Assembly: GCA_948514155.1 (NCBI GenBank) | Contig: CAOQYA010000004.1 | Span: forward strand, 1 to 64,000 | Length of the DNA: 64,000 bases | Source of the DNA: an uncultured Eubacteriales bacterium | GTDB taxonomy: Bacteria > Bacillota > Clostridia > Christensenellales > UBA1242 | Reading direction: 5' to 3' | In this document: positions 41,730 to 50,536 of the stretch, piece by piece | Layout of the letters: every line of letters starts with the position of its first letter | How positions within the stretch are numbered: the stretch's first letter is position 1 | Position numbers and translations under genes: made by a program | Notes under the pieces: generated by a model | Told to the model about the DNA's origin: nothing | What the model saw: only the letters and a program-made list of their open reading frames with translations | The model's database searches: none

Positions 41730-42553
41730 CGGGAGTGCCATTTTTCTACAAGGCAAACCACCATATACATGAGTGCGGCAAGCACGCACAAAAGCACGGT
41801 GCTGGTCATGACTAGGTCAATTTTGAAGACCTGGCTGCCATACACAATCAGATATCCAAGTCCGGCACTGCTGGAAAGATATTCGCCCATGATTGTGCCG
41901 ACCCACGCCATGCCTACATTTATTTTCAGCACGGAGATAAATTCAGCCGTTGCGTTGGGGAGAATGAGTTTCCAGAAAATTTGGAACTTGTTTGCGTGCA
42001 TAGATTTCATGAGTTGAATTTTATCGGCGTCGCACGAGTTAAAGGCGTTGAGCATGGTTATCGTTGTTAAGATTATACATATAAGCACACACATCACTAT
42101 AATTGCGCTCATTCCCGAACCTACCCAAAGGATAATGATAGGCCCGAGTGCAATTTTAGGAAGGGAGTTCAAAACAACTATATATGGCTCTAAAACTCGC
42201 CTTAATCTTTTATTCCACCACAGGAGAATTGCGATAAGCGTGCCACCAATAGTGGCCACCGCAAAACCTATGATAGTTTCAAGCAGCGTTATGCCAATAT
42301 GTTTCCAAATTGTCCCGCCTTGCACCAGACTTACGAACATATTGAATATTCTTGACGGGCTGCTAACGAAAAATGGGTCAATCACTCTTGTTGCGGTCAG
42401 CAGTTCCCAAAGTCCGATGAATAACACTAAGATAAGAATTTGAAAGATTATAACAAATATTTTATCATTCCTCAGCCTTCTCAAATATCGTTGATGAGCC
42501 TTGGAATATGGTGCTGCCTTCGAGATTTTAGGTTTTAGTATTTTCTTTTTCAT
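41726..42553 (-). CDS. ABC transporter permease (SsuC/TauC type), 275 aa
   Basis: Inner-membrane permease with six membrane segments; EAA loop in LMKSMHANKFQIFWKLILPNA and the family end WVGTIMGEYLSSSAGLGYLIVYG. The family moves aliphatic sulfonates, nitrate, taurine or pyrimidine precursors. The N-terminal 35 residues are basic and cytosolic. The gene overlaps the ATPase gene by 26 bp, so the pair is an operon. No solute-binding protein is encoded here. Substrate unknown. Confidence 0.9.
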   Translation of the reverse strand: MKKKILKPKISKAAPYSKAHQRYLRRLRNDKIFVIIFQILILVLFIGLWELLTATRVIDPFFVSSPSRIFNMFVSLVQGGTIWKHIGITLLETIIGFAVATIGGTLIAILLWWNKRLRRVLEPYIVVLNSLPKIALGPIIILWVGSGMSAIIVMCVLICIILTTITMLNAFNSCDADKIQLMKSMHANKFQIFWKLILPNATAEFISVLKINVGMAWVGTIMGEYLSSSAGLGYLIVYGSQVFKIDLVMTSTVLLCVLAALMYMVVCLVEKWHSR

Positions 42554-43307
42554 TCGTAAGTTTCTTCCAAATCAGGTCGAAAAGCGCGCCAAAAGTTGGG
42601 TCTTCTCGTCTTGAAAGTGGAGTTTTTCCATTTAAATTTAAGTTTTGCACAAATTTGACGGAAGCGGGACGCGATGAAAGCACTATGACTTTATCGGACA
42701 TGGACAGGGCTTCCGAGATGTCGTGGGTCACAAGAATGGCCGTCTTTTTCTCGCTTTTGATTATCTCGTGCACATCGTCGCACACTTTTAATCTTGTTTG
42801 AAAATCGAGGGCGGAAAAGGGCTCGTCGAGAAGCAGAAGCTTCGGCTCCATAACAAGCGTCCTTATCAGTGCAACCCTTTGACGCATGCCGCCGCTAAGT
42901 GAGCGGGGTTTTGCAGAGATAAAATCAAATAGGTCATACTTTTTAAGTAGCTCGCGGGCAAACTCTTTTTTTTGGTCAGCATCCTTGGGCTTTGTCAGTT
43001 CAATGCCCAGTGTCACATTCTGCCAAATAGTTCGCCAATCGAAAAGATGGTCGCGCTGAAACATGTAGCCAATGCGGTCATCGTGTTTTACGATAGGCTT
43101 GCCGGCGAGAAGTATCTGGCCGGAACTGTTTTCCAAAAGCCCGGCAGTTAAGGACAAAATTGTAGTTTTGCCGCAGCCACTTGGCCCAACAATAGAAGCA
43201 AATTCTTCGTCGTCAACAACAAAGTTGAGGTCGCGCAGTGCGTGTATCTCCTCTTTTTTTGTTTGATAGAAAAAATTTACATTTTTGAACTCAAGCATGG
43301 CGCTCAT
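42528..43307 (-). CDS. ABC transporter ATPase (SsuB/TauB type), 259 aa
   Basis: Energy subunit of the importer with the permease above. Walker A GPSGCGKTT, Q-loop YMFQRDHLFDW, signature LSGGMRQRV, Walker B LLLLDEPFSALD and H-loop VTHDISEAL are intact. Start ATG 43307 behind GAGG. Only these two components are present, so the importer must use a binding protein encoded elsewhere. Confidence 0.92.
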   Translation of the reverse strand: MSAMLEFKNVNFFYQTKKEEIHALRDLNFVVDDEEFASIVGPSGCGKTTILSLTAGLLENSSGQILLAGKPIVKHDDRIGYMFQRDHLFDWRTIWQNVTLGIELTKPKDADQKKEFARELLKKYDLFDFISAKPRSLSGGMRQRVALIRTLVMEPKLLLLDEPFSALDFQTRLKVCDDVHEIIKSEKKTAILVTHDISEALSMSDKVIVLSSRPASVKFVQNLNLNGKTPLSRREDPTFGALFDLIWKKLTNEKENTKT

Positions 43308-43447
43308 AAATTACCTCTACATAATCATTCTACTTTGCTTGATGCGAATGTGTGATAAATTGGCTGAAAAATTTTGTGGCACTCCGGCTTGATATTTGGC
43401 TGCTTGGGCTTTAAACTTTGGCTATCATTTGCAAGGAGGAGTGTGCT
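43308..43447. other. Divergent region before the capsid operon
   Basis: 140 bp separate the ABC genes from the particle operon. TATCAT at 43423-43428 is the only reasonable -10 box; the best -35 candidates (TTGGGC, TTGGCT) have wrong spacing, so no convincing housekeeping promoter is seen. The strong AAGGAGGA ribosome site (43433-43440) belongs to the next gene. Confidence 0.5.
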
Positions 43448-43765
43448 TTGAGCGAGTTAAGCGAGGAAAAACTTAAAAAGGCGCTGCTTAAAAAGGCGCT
43501 CGGCTATGAAACTAAAGAGCAAGTTTGCGAATACTCAATCGGCGAAAACGGAGAGGCGGTGCTTTCCAAGAAGAAGGTCACAAAAAAACAGATGTCGCCA
43601 GATATGAGTGCCCTTAAACTTTTGCTTGAACGCTTCTACGCTGAGATTGAACCCGAAAAGATGACCGACGAAGAACTTGAGAAAGAGCGCACAAGGCTTT
43701 TGCAACTTTTAAAAGAGGAGGAAGAAAATGCAAATAGAGAAAGTGAGCAAAGTAACCAAGTGTGA
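43448..43765 (+). CDS. Phage small-terminase-like protein, C-terminal type, 105 aa
   Basis: Translated from TTG (43448), seven bases after AAGGAGGA. The segment KKALLKKALGYETKEQVCEY, then LSKKKVTKKQMSPDMSALKL matches the conserved C-terminal half of phage small terminase subunits ((A)LxKxALGYx...KKxVxPDxxAxxFxL). The usual N-terminal helix-turn-helix is missing, and the end is an acidic helix. It may be a terminase remnant, a DNA-binding or regulator protein of the operon, or the intact product of a shortened gene. First gene of the particle operon. Confidence 0.55.
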   Translation: MSELSEEKLKKALLKKALGYETKEQVCEYSIGENGEAVLSKKKVTKKQMSPDMSALKLLLERFYAEIEPEKMTDEELEKERTRLLQLLKEEEENANRESEQSNQV

Positions 43766-43949
43766 TTTTGTGGGCTGCAGCAATCTTGCGGACTACTCAT
43801 TCAGCACCAAAGGAATTTTGAAGCGGGAACTTGCTTTTTGCCAGGAATGCCTGACGGGGATGTATGAAGAAATCGGCCGCCTGCAAGTGCCTAAAGCGGT
43901 GGAAGCGCCCTTTAAACTTAAATCACGAATTAAAAAGGAGAAAAAATGA
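43728..43949 (+). CDS. Small zinc-ribbon-like protein of the particle operon, 73 aa
   Basis: Four cysteines in two pairs: C12-x4-C17 and C38-x2-C41 (AFCQEC), as in a zinc ribbon, with a basic C-terminus (SRIKKEKK). The start overlaps the preceding gene by 38 bp and has GAGGAGG at the right distance. Function unknown; small zinc-ribbon proteins occur near terminases in phages. Confidence 0.65.
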   Translation: MQIEKVSKVTKCDFVGCSNLADYSFSTKGILKRELAFCQECLTGMYEEIGRLQVPKAVEAPFKLKSRIKKEKK

Positions 43950-45820
43950 AAAAGATAACAAAAAATGAGGAAGAGATAGTTAAGTTTGTGCTTGACGACT
44001 TTACTTCTCGTCAATATGCGAGAAAGAGTTTTGAGACACAATGGCAAATGAACATGAACTTTTACATGGGCAATCAGTTCTGCGACATTGGCTATGGCGG
44101 AGAAATTGAAGACCTTGACAAACAATATTTCTGGCAGGAGAGGGAGATTTTTAATCACATTGCGCCAATTGTGGATGTGCGACTTGCAAAACTTGGCAAA
44201 GTCCGCCCTAAGACATCCATTTTGCCAGCCTCTAATGACGAAAGAGATGTTTACGCTGCAAAGGTCTCCAAAAAGATACTCGACAGCGTTTCAAACAAAC
44301 TTGCACTTTCCAAAAAAATTAATGACGCAATGAACTGGAGCGAAATTTGCGGAACAAGTTTCTATAAAGTCACATGGAACCCATGTCTTGGACAAGTTGT
44401 TGCAAAAGAGGAAGACGGGAAAGAGGTCAGAAGCGGTGAGGTGGAAGTCACCGTCTGCTCGCCTTTTGAAATTTTTCCAGACAGTTTCACATGCGAAAGC
44501 CTTGACGCCTGCCAGAGCATTATTCATGCGCGTGCGCTGGATGTTGAAAAAATTAAAAGCACATATGGCATTGAAGTTGAGGGGCAGGAGATAAATGTTT
44601 TTTCGCTTGACTCAACAAGTGTTGGCCTTGGCGGCCTCGGCTATTCATCTTCCGCGCCTAAGATTTGCCACGGAGTTAAGAAGTCGAGCGCGCTTGTTAT
44701 TGAAAGATACGAAAAGCCGAGCCCTTCGCGGCCAAACGGTCGCCTGACAATTGTTGTCGGGGGCAGACTCTTCTTTGACGGCGACCTGCCATATGCAGTC
44801 GGCAAAGATGGGGTGAGAGATTTTCCGTTTGTTAAGCAGGTGTCGTTAAATCAAGTTGCATCTTTCTGGGGTGCGAGCGTGATTGACAGGCTTATTCCTG
44901 TTCAGCGCGCATTTAATGCCGTGAAGAACAGAAAACATGAATTCATGAACCGATTGACAATGGGCGTGCTTAAAGTTGAAGACGGCTCGATTGATATTGA
45001 CAACCTCGAAGAAGAAGGACTTTGCCCGGGCAAGATATTAGTTTATCGCCAAGGCTCAATCGCTCCTGAATTTTTATCGGGAGACAACATCTCTTCAAGT
45101 TTCAGCGACGAAGAGGAAAAACTGATAAGCGAGTTTCAAACTATAAGCGGCGCAAATGAGATGCTTAACAATGACAACATCTCCACAAAGATGTCGGGCG
45201 TGGCACTGGAAGTTATGGTGGAGCAGGACGAACTTAAACTTAACAACACCGCCGACAACATCAAACAGAGCGTGATTGCAATTTCACAAATGGTGCTTAG
45301 GCTTTACAAGCAATTTGCAATCATTCCGCGTCTTGCAAAGATTGTTGGCGACAACGGCGAAGTGGAACTTTTCTATTTCAACTCCAGCGACATTTCCAGC
45401 GACGACATTCAACTTGAAGCGCAAAACGAACTTGGCGAAAGCCTTGCTCAGCGCAGACAAATGGTCTTTGACCTCATTGATGCCGGTCTTCTAAACGACA
45501 CCGATAAGGGCATGTCAAACAAAATGAAAGTTAAAGCACTCGACCTTCTTGGCTTCGGAATTTGGGAGAACGCGCAAGATACGAACGAACTTCACCTTAA
45601 GAAAGCGGAGAACGAGAACCTTAAACTCACATCCGGCGGAAAGGTGAAAGTGCTTGAAATTGACAATCACGAACTGCACATTGACCGTCACATTGCCTAC
45701 ATGCTTAGCGGCGACTACGAGAAAAAAGCCGCCATTAACCCAGCGATTGAAGAAAGATTTCTTTCGCACATTCGTGAGCACAAAAAACTTGAAAACAGCG
45801 AAAATAACGAAAAAAATTAA
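43946..45820 (+). CDS. Podovirus-type portal protein, 624 aa
   Basis: The portal forms the dodecameric ring through which DNA enters the capsid. Recognised by size, by position directly before a scaffold and capsid gene, and by the P22-like layout: WQMNMNFYMGNQF near the start, AMNWSEICGTSFYKVTWNP, then VSLNQVASFWGASVIDRLIP and FNAVKNRKHEFMNR in the crown/wing region, and a C-terminal coiled tail (QNELGESLAQRRQMVFDLI). No frameshift. Overlaps the upstream gene by four bases (ATGA). It makes sense only with a terminase, which is not in the window. Confidence 0.78.
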   Translation: MKKITKNEEEIVKFVLDDFTSRQYARKSFETQWQMNMNFYMGNQFCDIGYGGEIEDLDKQYFWQEREIFNHIAPIVDVRLAKLGKVRPKTSILPASNDERDVYAAKVSKKILDSVSNKLALSKKINDAMNWSEICGTSFYKVTWNPCLGQVVAKEEDGKEVRSGEVEVTVCSPFEIFPDSFTCESLDACQSIIHARALDVEKIKSTYGIEVEGQEINVFSLDSTSVGLGGLGYSSSAPKICHGVKKSSALVIERYEKPSPSRPNGRLTIVVGGRLFFDGDLPYAVGKDGVRDFPFVKQVSLNQVASFWGASVIDRLIPVQRAFNAVKNRKHEFMNRLTMGVLKVEDGSIDIDNLEEEGLCPGKILVYRQGSIAPEFLSGDNISSSFSDEEEKLISEFQTISGANEMLNNDNISTKMSGVALEVMVEQDELKLNNTADNIKQSVIAISQMVLRLYKQFAIIPRLAKIVGDNGEVELFYFNSSDISSDDIQLEAQNELGESLAQRRQMVFDLIDAGLLNDTDKGMSNKMKVKALDLLGFGIWENAQDTNELHLKKAENENLKLTSGGKVKVLEIDNHELHIDRHIAYMLSGDYEKKAAINPAIEERFLSHIREHKKLENSENNEKN

Positions 45821-45876
45821 AAAAATCACAAAAAAACAGCAATTTTAAATAAATTTTCTTAAATTTAGGAGGAAAT

Positions 45877-46488
45877 ATGGAAGAGAAAATAATCGAGGAA
45901 CAACCAGCGGCAGAGCCGGCAGAGGCTTTAGATAAAGCAAATGAGAGTGTCGAGAGCGCAGCGGGCTCCTCGAATGAAAATGGGAACTTAGGCAAGTTTA
46001 AAACGCCGGAGGCTCTTTATCAAGCATACAAGGCGCTTGAGGCCGAGTTCACCAGAAAAAGCCAAAGGCTGAGCGAACTGGAAAAAGACAAAACGGAGAA
46101 AGCAACCGTCGATGAAAAACGCGTGGATGACGAACTTTCTTCCTTCCTTTCGAAACGAAGCGAGGCAAGTCCTTATGCCGACAAACTTAAATCTAAAAGT
46201 TTGCAAGAGGGCGGGAGAGTTGATTTTGAAGAAATGCTGGCTGCAATCTTACTTGAAAATTTAGAGACAGGCTCTTCAAAACTCGACAACCCAATTATAA
46301 CAAAATATGTTTTTCAAGACGAAGAACTAAAAAATCATGTTATCGAAAATTACATGAAAGAACTTAAAACGGGAATGCCTCCATTTGTTATCAGTGGCGA
46401 CAAAGGCGAAAAAGTGACCGGTCAAAAGCCGGCCACTCCGGCGTCGCTTGCAGAAGCAAAAAAGATTGTGGAGGACATGTTCAGTTAA
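45877..46488 (+). CDS. Phage scaffolding-like protein, 203 aa
   Basis: Acidic, low-complexity start (EEQPAAEPAEALDKANESVE), a short KTPEALYQAYKALEAEFTRK helix that looks like a coiled coil, then a middle part rich in Lys/Glu and a C-terminal region with TPASLAEAKKIVEDMF. Such proteins guide capsid assembly and are often found between portal and major capsid protein. The start follows AGGAGG. No protease domain is present. Confidence 0.72.
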   Translation: MEEKIIEEQPAAEPAEALDKANESVESAAGSSNENGNLGKFKTPEALYQAYKALEAEFTRKSQRLSELEKDKTEKATVDEKRVDDELSSFLSKRSEASPYADKLKSKSLQEGGRVDFEEMLAAILLENLETGSSKLDNPIITKYVFQDEELKNHVIENYMKELKTGMPPFVISGDKGEKVTGQKPATPASLAEAKKIVEDMFS

Positions 46489-46505
46489 AATTTTAGGAGG
46501 AAAAA

Positions 46506-47732
46506 ATGATTACATTACAAAGTGCGGAAAATGCACTCAAATCTGTTTATCTGGGTGTTATTGCAAATCAGCTTAACATTGCATCAAACCCACTTCTCAC
46601 AAAAATTAAGAGAACAAACAAAGATGTTTGGGGAAAGGAAGTTATTAAACTTGCTCCAATAGGCATCAACGGCGGAATTGGAGCCGGCACAGAGACGGGA
46701 ACTCTTCCTGCTGCTGTGGGCAACACATATGCTCAATTTAAGGCAACACTTAAAAACCTTTATGGAAGAATTGAATTGTCTGACAAAGCAATTCGCGCTT
46801 CACAAAACAGTGCAGGCGCTTTTGTTAACCTTCTTGCTGACGAAATGGAAAGCCTTGTTAAAGCAAGCACTTTCAACCTTGGAAGAATGCTTTATGGCGA
46901 CGGAACAGGAATTGTTGCAAGAGCAATCGCTAACACCGACGACGGCATGATACAATGCTCGAAAGTTAACACACTTGTTGAGGGAATGCTTATCGATTTC
47001 TGGAATGATCAGGGACAGCAGGAACTTATCAAATGCAAAGTTTTATATGTTGACAGATTAAACAAGAAAATCAAGATTGACAAAAACTTTAATGTAAAAG
47101 AAGAAGGCAGCAACATTGTTGTGCAAGGCTCAAGAAACAATGAAATCACCGGCCTTGGCGCAATCTTCTCTGACTCTGAGACCCTTTATGGACTTACAAG
47201 AGCGGAGCACAAATGGCTTTCTCCATACAAATCAACAACAAGCACCGAGATTTCTGACAGCCTCATTCAAACTGCGATTGACTTCCTTGACGAGAACGCT
47301 GACTCTAAAATCAACTTTATCGCTTGCTCAAGCCCAGTGAGAAGAGCATATCAGGCATATCTCAACGCTTACAGATCCAATGTTGACATCATGAACCTTG
47401 AAGGCGGCTTCAAAGCAATTTCTTACAACGGAATTCCACTTGTTGCTGATAGATTTGTTGATGAAGACACAATGTATCTTCTTAACACTAACGACTTTGT
47501 TATGCACGAACTTTGCGACTGGAAATGGATCGAAAATCAAGACGGCGGCGTGCTGAAACAAAACTCGAACAACGCAACTTACACTGCAACACTTGTTAAA
47601 TATGCCGAACTTATCTGCGATAAGCCAAACGGTCAGGCAAAAATCAGCGGAATTAAATCTACTGTAACAAACCCTTTTGCTTCAAATGTTACAGTTAATG
47701 TTCCAAGCACAACACCTGAAGTGACTGAGTAA
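46506..47732 (+). CDS. Major capsid protein, 408 aa
   Basis: HK97-fold type coat protein by context and pattern: MITLQSAENALKSVYLGVIA N-terminal arm, INGGIGAGTETGTLPAAVGN, YAQFKATLKNLYGRIELSD and ASTFNLGRMLYGDGTGI, a region shared with podovirus-like capsid proteins of Clostridia phages. A late I/D-rich domain (AYQAYLNAYRSNVDIMNLEG) follows. Strong AGGAGG and a terminator hairpin right after it (below), as expected for the most abundant structural product. The full frame is intact. Confidence 0.82.
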   Translation: MITLQSAENALKSVYLGVIANQLNIASNPLLTKIKRTNKDVWGKEVIKLAPIGINGGIGAGTETGTLPAAVGNTYAQFKATLKNLYGRIELSDKAIRASQNSAGAFVNLLADEMESLVKASTFNLGRMLYGDGTGIVARAIANTDDGMIQCSKVNTLVEGMLIDFWNDQGQQELIKCKVLYVDRLNKKIKIDKNFNVKEEGSNIVVQGSRNNEITGLGAIFSDSETLYGLTRAEHKWLSPYKSTTSTEISDSLIQTAIDFLDENADSKINFIACSSPVRRAYQAYLNAYRSNVDIMNLEGGFKAISYNGIPLVADRFVDEDTMYLLNTNDFVMHELCDWKWIENQDGGVLKQNSNNATYTATLVKYAELICDKPNGQAKISGIKSTVTNPFASNVTVNVPSTTPEVTE

Positions 47733-47741
47733 AAACAAAGA

Positions 47742-47766
47742 AGGGGCTAAAATTTAGGCCCCTTTA
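47742..47766 (+). terminator. Hairpin terminator after the major capsid gene
   Basis: AAGGGGC-taaaattta-GGCCCCTT followed by T-rich sequence. Because the next gene in the operon follows within 20 bp, it likely acts as a partial attenuator giving more capsid than tail protein. Confidence 0.7.
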
Positions 47767-47781
47767 CTTTTAGGAGAAAAA

Positions 47782-48096
47782 ATGAAAGACCAAATTTTGC
47801 TTGAGGGCGACCCATTTTATATCGCGGAGCGAATAAAAGAGATTGACGAAAACTATTTTTTGGTGTTTAACAAAAAAAGAGGCGTTTTCGAATTGCATAA
47901 TTCTTCGCAGCGTTCGTCCACTTTCGCACTTACAATTCCATATGACACGCTTGACGAGAGGGCTATCTTTCTCGCTCGCAAGACCAGGCGGGAGAACATC
48001 GATAAATTGATTGAAGAGATGGACAAAGAAAACGAACTGCGCACCAAAAACCTTGTCAAGAGGGCGGCCGAGCAAATACAAGAGGTGATTGAATGA
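47782..48096 (+). CDS. Phage-type hypothetical protein of the particle operon, 104 aa
   Basis: Compact protein with a beta-rich first half (FYIAERIKEIDENYFLVFNK, RGVFELHNSSQRSSTFALTI) and a charged helical second half (RRENIDKLIEEMDKEN). Similar short proteins are encoded after the capsid gene in podovirus-like genomes. No enzyme motif. Coupled to the next gene by a four-base overlap. Confidence 0.62.
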   Translation: MKDQILLEGDPFYIAERIKEIDENYFLVFNKKRGVFELHNSSQRSSTFALTIPYDTLDERAIFLARKTRRENIDKLIEEMDKENELRTKNLVKRAAEQIQEVIE

Positions 48097-48638
48097 AAAT
48101 TAACGAAGTAATCAAACTAAGTTGCGATTTTTTGGGGCTGGGAGAGTTGAAAAGCGAACTTGATGCAGGAGGCGAAATTGAGAACGAAAAACTCAGCAGG
48201 CTGCTTACATGCTTAAATCTTGCATATGAGGAGATTGTCACCGAATATCTTCCCATTCTCACAACAGAAAAAGTGGGAGTTTTAGGCGGCAAAGTTCTTT
48301 ATTCTTCGCTTTCGAAGCCTATCAGCGGCATATCTTGCGTCAAAAACGAAAAAGGCGAGGAGATTTGTTATCAAGTTTCAGCCGACCATATCGACATCGA
48401 CGCAAAAAGTGCGGAGATAACTTACCAGATTATGCCAGAAAAATGCGAGTTTGGGGAGGAAGTGAATGTGCTTTTTCCAGAAAGACTGCTAGCATATGGC
48501 ACCGCCAGGGAATATCTGTTTATCGAAGGAATGTCGGACGAGGCTATTTTATATGAAAAGCGTTTCAAGGAAGCACTTGTGAATTTCGTTCGCAAGAAAT
48601 CGATTGCTCGCCTTCCAAAAAGAACATGGAAGGTGTAA
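48093..48638 (+). CDS. Putative head-tail adaptor (gp4/gp11-like), 181 aa
   Basis: Position between capsid and nozzle genes, size and helical layout (LNLAYEEIVTEYLPI; LLAYGTAREYLFIEGMSDEA) match the podoviral adaptor protein that links portal and tail nozzle. ATGA overlap with the preceding gene. Sequence conservation in this family is low, so this is a context call. Confidence 0.6.
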   Translation: MKINEVIKLSCDFLGLGELKSELDAGGEIENEKLSRLLTCLNLAYEEIVTEYLPILTTEKVGVLGGKVLYSSLSKPISGISCVKNEKGEEICYQVSADHIDIDAKSAEITYQIMPEKCEFGEEVNVLFPERLLAYGTAREYLFIEGMSDEAILYEKRFKEALVNFVRKKSIARLPKRTWKV

Positions 48639-48648
48639 GGAGGCAAAT

Positions 48649-50124
48649 ATGTTTAATAAAAAAGATTTTGCCACAAGAAAAAGTAAATCGATAAAGGTCA
48701 GACTTGATAGATTTGACGAGTGGAAGGAGGGCGCCGACGGGGCGACCGTCAAAGTGGGGCAGACTGTTGATAGTTACAACTTTGCAACTAAGACGGGCGC
48801 GCTCACGGCGGGGCTGGGACTGAAAAAGCCCACCCTTCCAAGAAAGCAAACTGAAAACGAAATGTTTGAGTTTGATGTGGACGCCACCGAGGTGCGTGCG
48901 CTTTATCCCTTCACCACCTATGACAATCTGACCGAAACGGACAGATATTATCTTTTCTATCTCGACACCGGCAATCAACTTTGCTTCTTTGACCTTCTGG
49001 GCACAAAATCTATGCGCCGAACGGAAGTGTCATTCAACGAAATTCCTAACGCCGCTGCATTTAAAATCAACAGCGATGTTGACACCGTTTTCTTTTCTTC
49101 GCCGTCTGATAAGACGCTTGGCTACAACAACGCCGGGCCGGCTTACTATGACAACATTCCAAAGTTCACTTCCGGATGCTGGCACGGGCCATATCTGTTT
49201 ATGGTCACTGTGGGCGATACAAACAAACTTATCTACAGCAAGAAAAGGGTGGACATTTGGAACTACGACAATGTTGAGGAGGTTCCTTTGCCATATGACA
49301 TCCGCGGGGGACTGACCAAACTTGTGTCGCTGCGTGACAGCATGTATCTTTTCAGAAACTACGGCATAACGAGGCTCAATCTCTATTCGCTCAAGGCGGA
49401 ACTGTCATTCACAAACATATTTGAGTCGCATTCTTACATCTATCCAAGGTCGATTTCGATATATGGCGACAAAATTGTCTTTCTCACCGACGAAGGTCTC
49501 TTTTCGGTGGAGGGCAATGCTGTTAACAAAATTAAAATGCCAATTGAAGACAATATTATGCCGGCAAATCACGACTGCATTGGCGTTTGCTTTAACGGAA
49601 AATACTATCTTGCTTGCAAATATGACTTTAAAGACGACGATAAAATCGGCGAGGAGATAAACGGCTGCAAGAACAATGCGCTTATCGAGTTTGACCTTGA
49701 AAACAAGTTGTTTGAAATCTGCCGCGGCGTGGATATTAGCGATATGACCGTTATTCAAACCCCAAAAGCGAGAAAACTTTTTGCCTCCGTTCGTGGAGAG
49801 CACAAGGCGCATCTTGGTGAGGTCGCGCATAACGGCATGATTTTCGATAAACCTTTGCATAAAGTGTGGAAGGTCGAAAATCTCGATTTTGGCTTCGGCG
49901 GCAGGGACAAATGCGTGACCGATATCACAATTAAGCCGGGTGCTTCGGGGAAATTCACCATTGCCTCGGATGTTGATAGTCAAACAATTGATGTTCCGCT
50001 CTCGACACGCACTCAGCGCCTGCGCACCCGAGTGTTTGGCAAGACTTTCAAAATTTTGATAGAGTCGGACGAGCCTTGTCCTGTTATTTCCTGTCCCGAA
50101 CTTAGTGTTAAGGTTCTTTTATGA
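48649..50124 (+). CDS. Putative tail nozzle beta-propeller protein, 491 aa
   Basis: ATG (48649) behind AAGGAGG; an upstream in-frame TTG is not needed. The middle is a series of short beta strands with the nozzle-like motif WNYDNVEEVPLPYDIRGGL, then TRLNLYSLKAELSFTNIFES and IYGDKIVFLTDEGLFSVEG; these propeller blades resemble P22 gp10 and T7 gp12 type nozzles. The C-terminus is a small beta domain. It has no receptor-binding spike or enzyme module. Overlaps the next gene by four bases. Confidence 0.65.
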   Translation: MFNKKDFATRKSKSIKVRLDRFDEWKEGADGATVKVGQTVDSYNFATKTGALTAGLGLKKPTLPRKQTENEMFEFDVDATEVRALYPFTTYDNLTETDRYYLFYLDTGNQLCFFDLLGTKSMRRTEVSFNEIPNAAAFKINSDVDTVFFSSPSDKTLGYNNAGPAYYDNIPKFTSGCWHGPYLFMVTVGDTNKLIYSKKRVDIWNYDNVEEVPLPYDIRGGLTKLVSLRDSMYLFRNYGITRLNLYSLKAELSFTNIFESHSYIYPRSISIYGDKIVFLTDEGLFSVEGNAVNKIKMPIEDNIMPANHDCIGVCFNGKYYLACKYDFKDDDKIGEEINGCKNNALIEFDLENKLFEICRGVDISDMTVIQTPKARKLFASVRGEHKAHLGEVAHNGMIFDKPLHKVWKVENLDFGFGGRDKCVTDITIKPGASGKFTIASDVDSQTIDVPLSTRTQRLRTRVFGKTFKILIESDEPCPVISCPELSVKVLL

Positions 50125-50288
50125 AAATTTTTGATAAAAGTTATTCGGCTTTTATATCAAGGCTTTCAAAGAAAGGAGAAAAGCGGGAAATGAAAAATTT
50201 AATCGAAGAGATTTTATCTGATAACAATCAAATGGCAAAAAATGGGCAGAGTGAAGACTGCATTCTGCCGACAGGAAAGAAAGTTTGA
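50121..50288 (+). CDS. Small protein of the particle operon, 55 aa
   Basis: ATG overlaps the nozzle stop codon (ATGA). The product begins MKIFDKSYSAFISRLSKKGE and continues as a charged, helical peptide. Too short to assign. The overlap on both sides (TGATG with the next gene) supports real translation. Confidence 0.6.
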   Translation: MKIFDKSYSAFISRLSKKGEKREMKNLIEEILSDNNQMAKNGQSEDCILPTGKKV

Positions 50289-50536
50289 TGTGGCAAGAAA
50301 TTGTGAGCGTGATAATCAGCAACGGAATTTTTGCGGTGCTGTTCGTGCTCTTGTTTTGCTATCAACTTAAGGACAGCAAAAGACGGGAAGAGAAATATCA
50401 AAAGACGATTGAAGATTTGACCGAACACATAGGCGTGATTGATAAAATTAAGGACGATGTGGAATATCTTAAGGACGCATTAACTCCAAAAAGAAGGAGG
50501 AAAAATGAAACTGAAAAACTTAATTCGCTCTTATAG
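50288..50536 (+). CDS. BhlA/UviB-type holin-like protein, 82 aa
   Basis: One N-terminal membrane segment (SVIISNGIFAVLFVLLFCYQ), then a charged helix (REEKYQKTIEDLTEHIGVID). This is the plan of BhlA/UviB holin-like proteins linked to bacteriocin or phage release in Gram-positive bacteria. Starts ATG at 50288 inside the stop of the preceding gene (TGATG). Confidence 0.72.
   Translation: MWQEIVSVIISNGIFAVLFVLLFCYQLKDSKRREEKYQKTIEDLTEHIGVIDKIKDDVEYLKDALTPKRRRKNETEKLNSLL

Noticed and set aside
43308..43447. Phage repressor operator or lysogeny switch
   Set aside because: No repressor gene or clear paired operator is present in this stretch.
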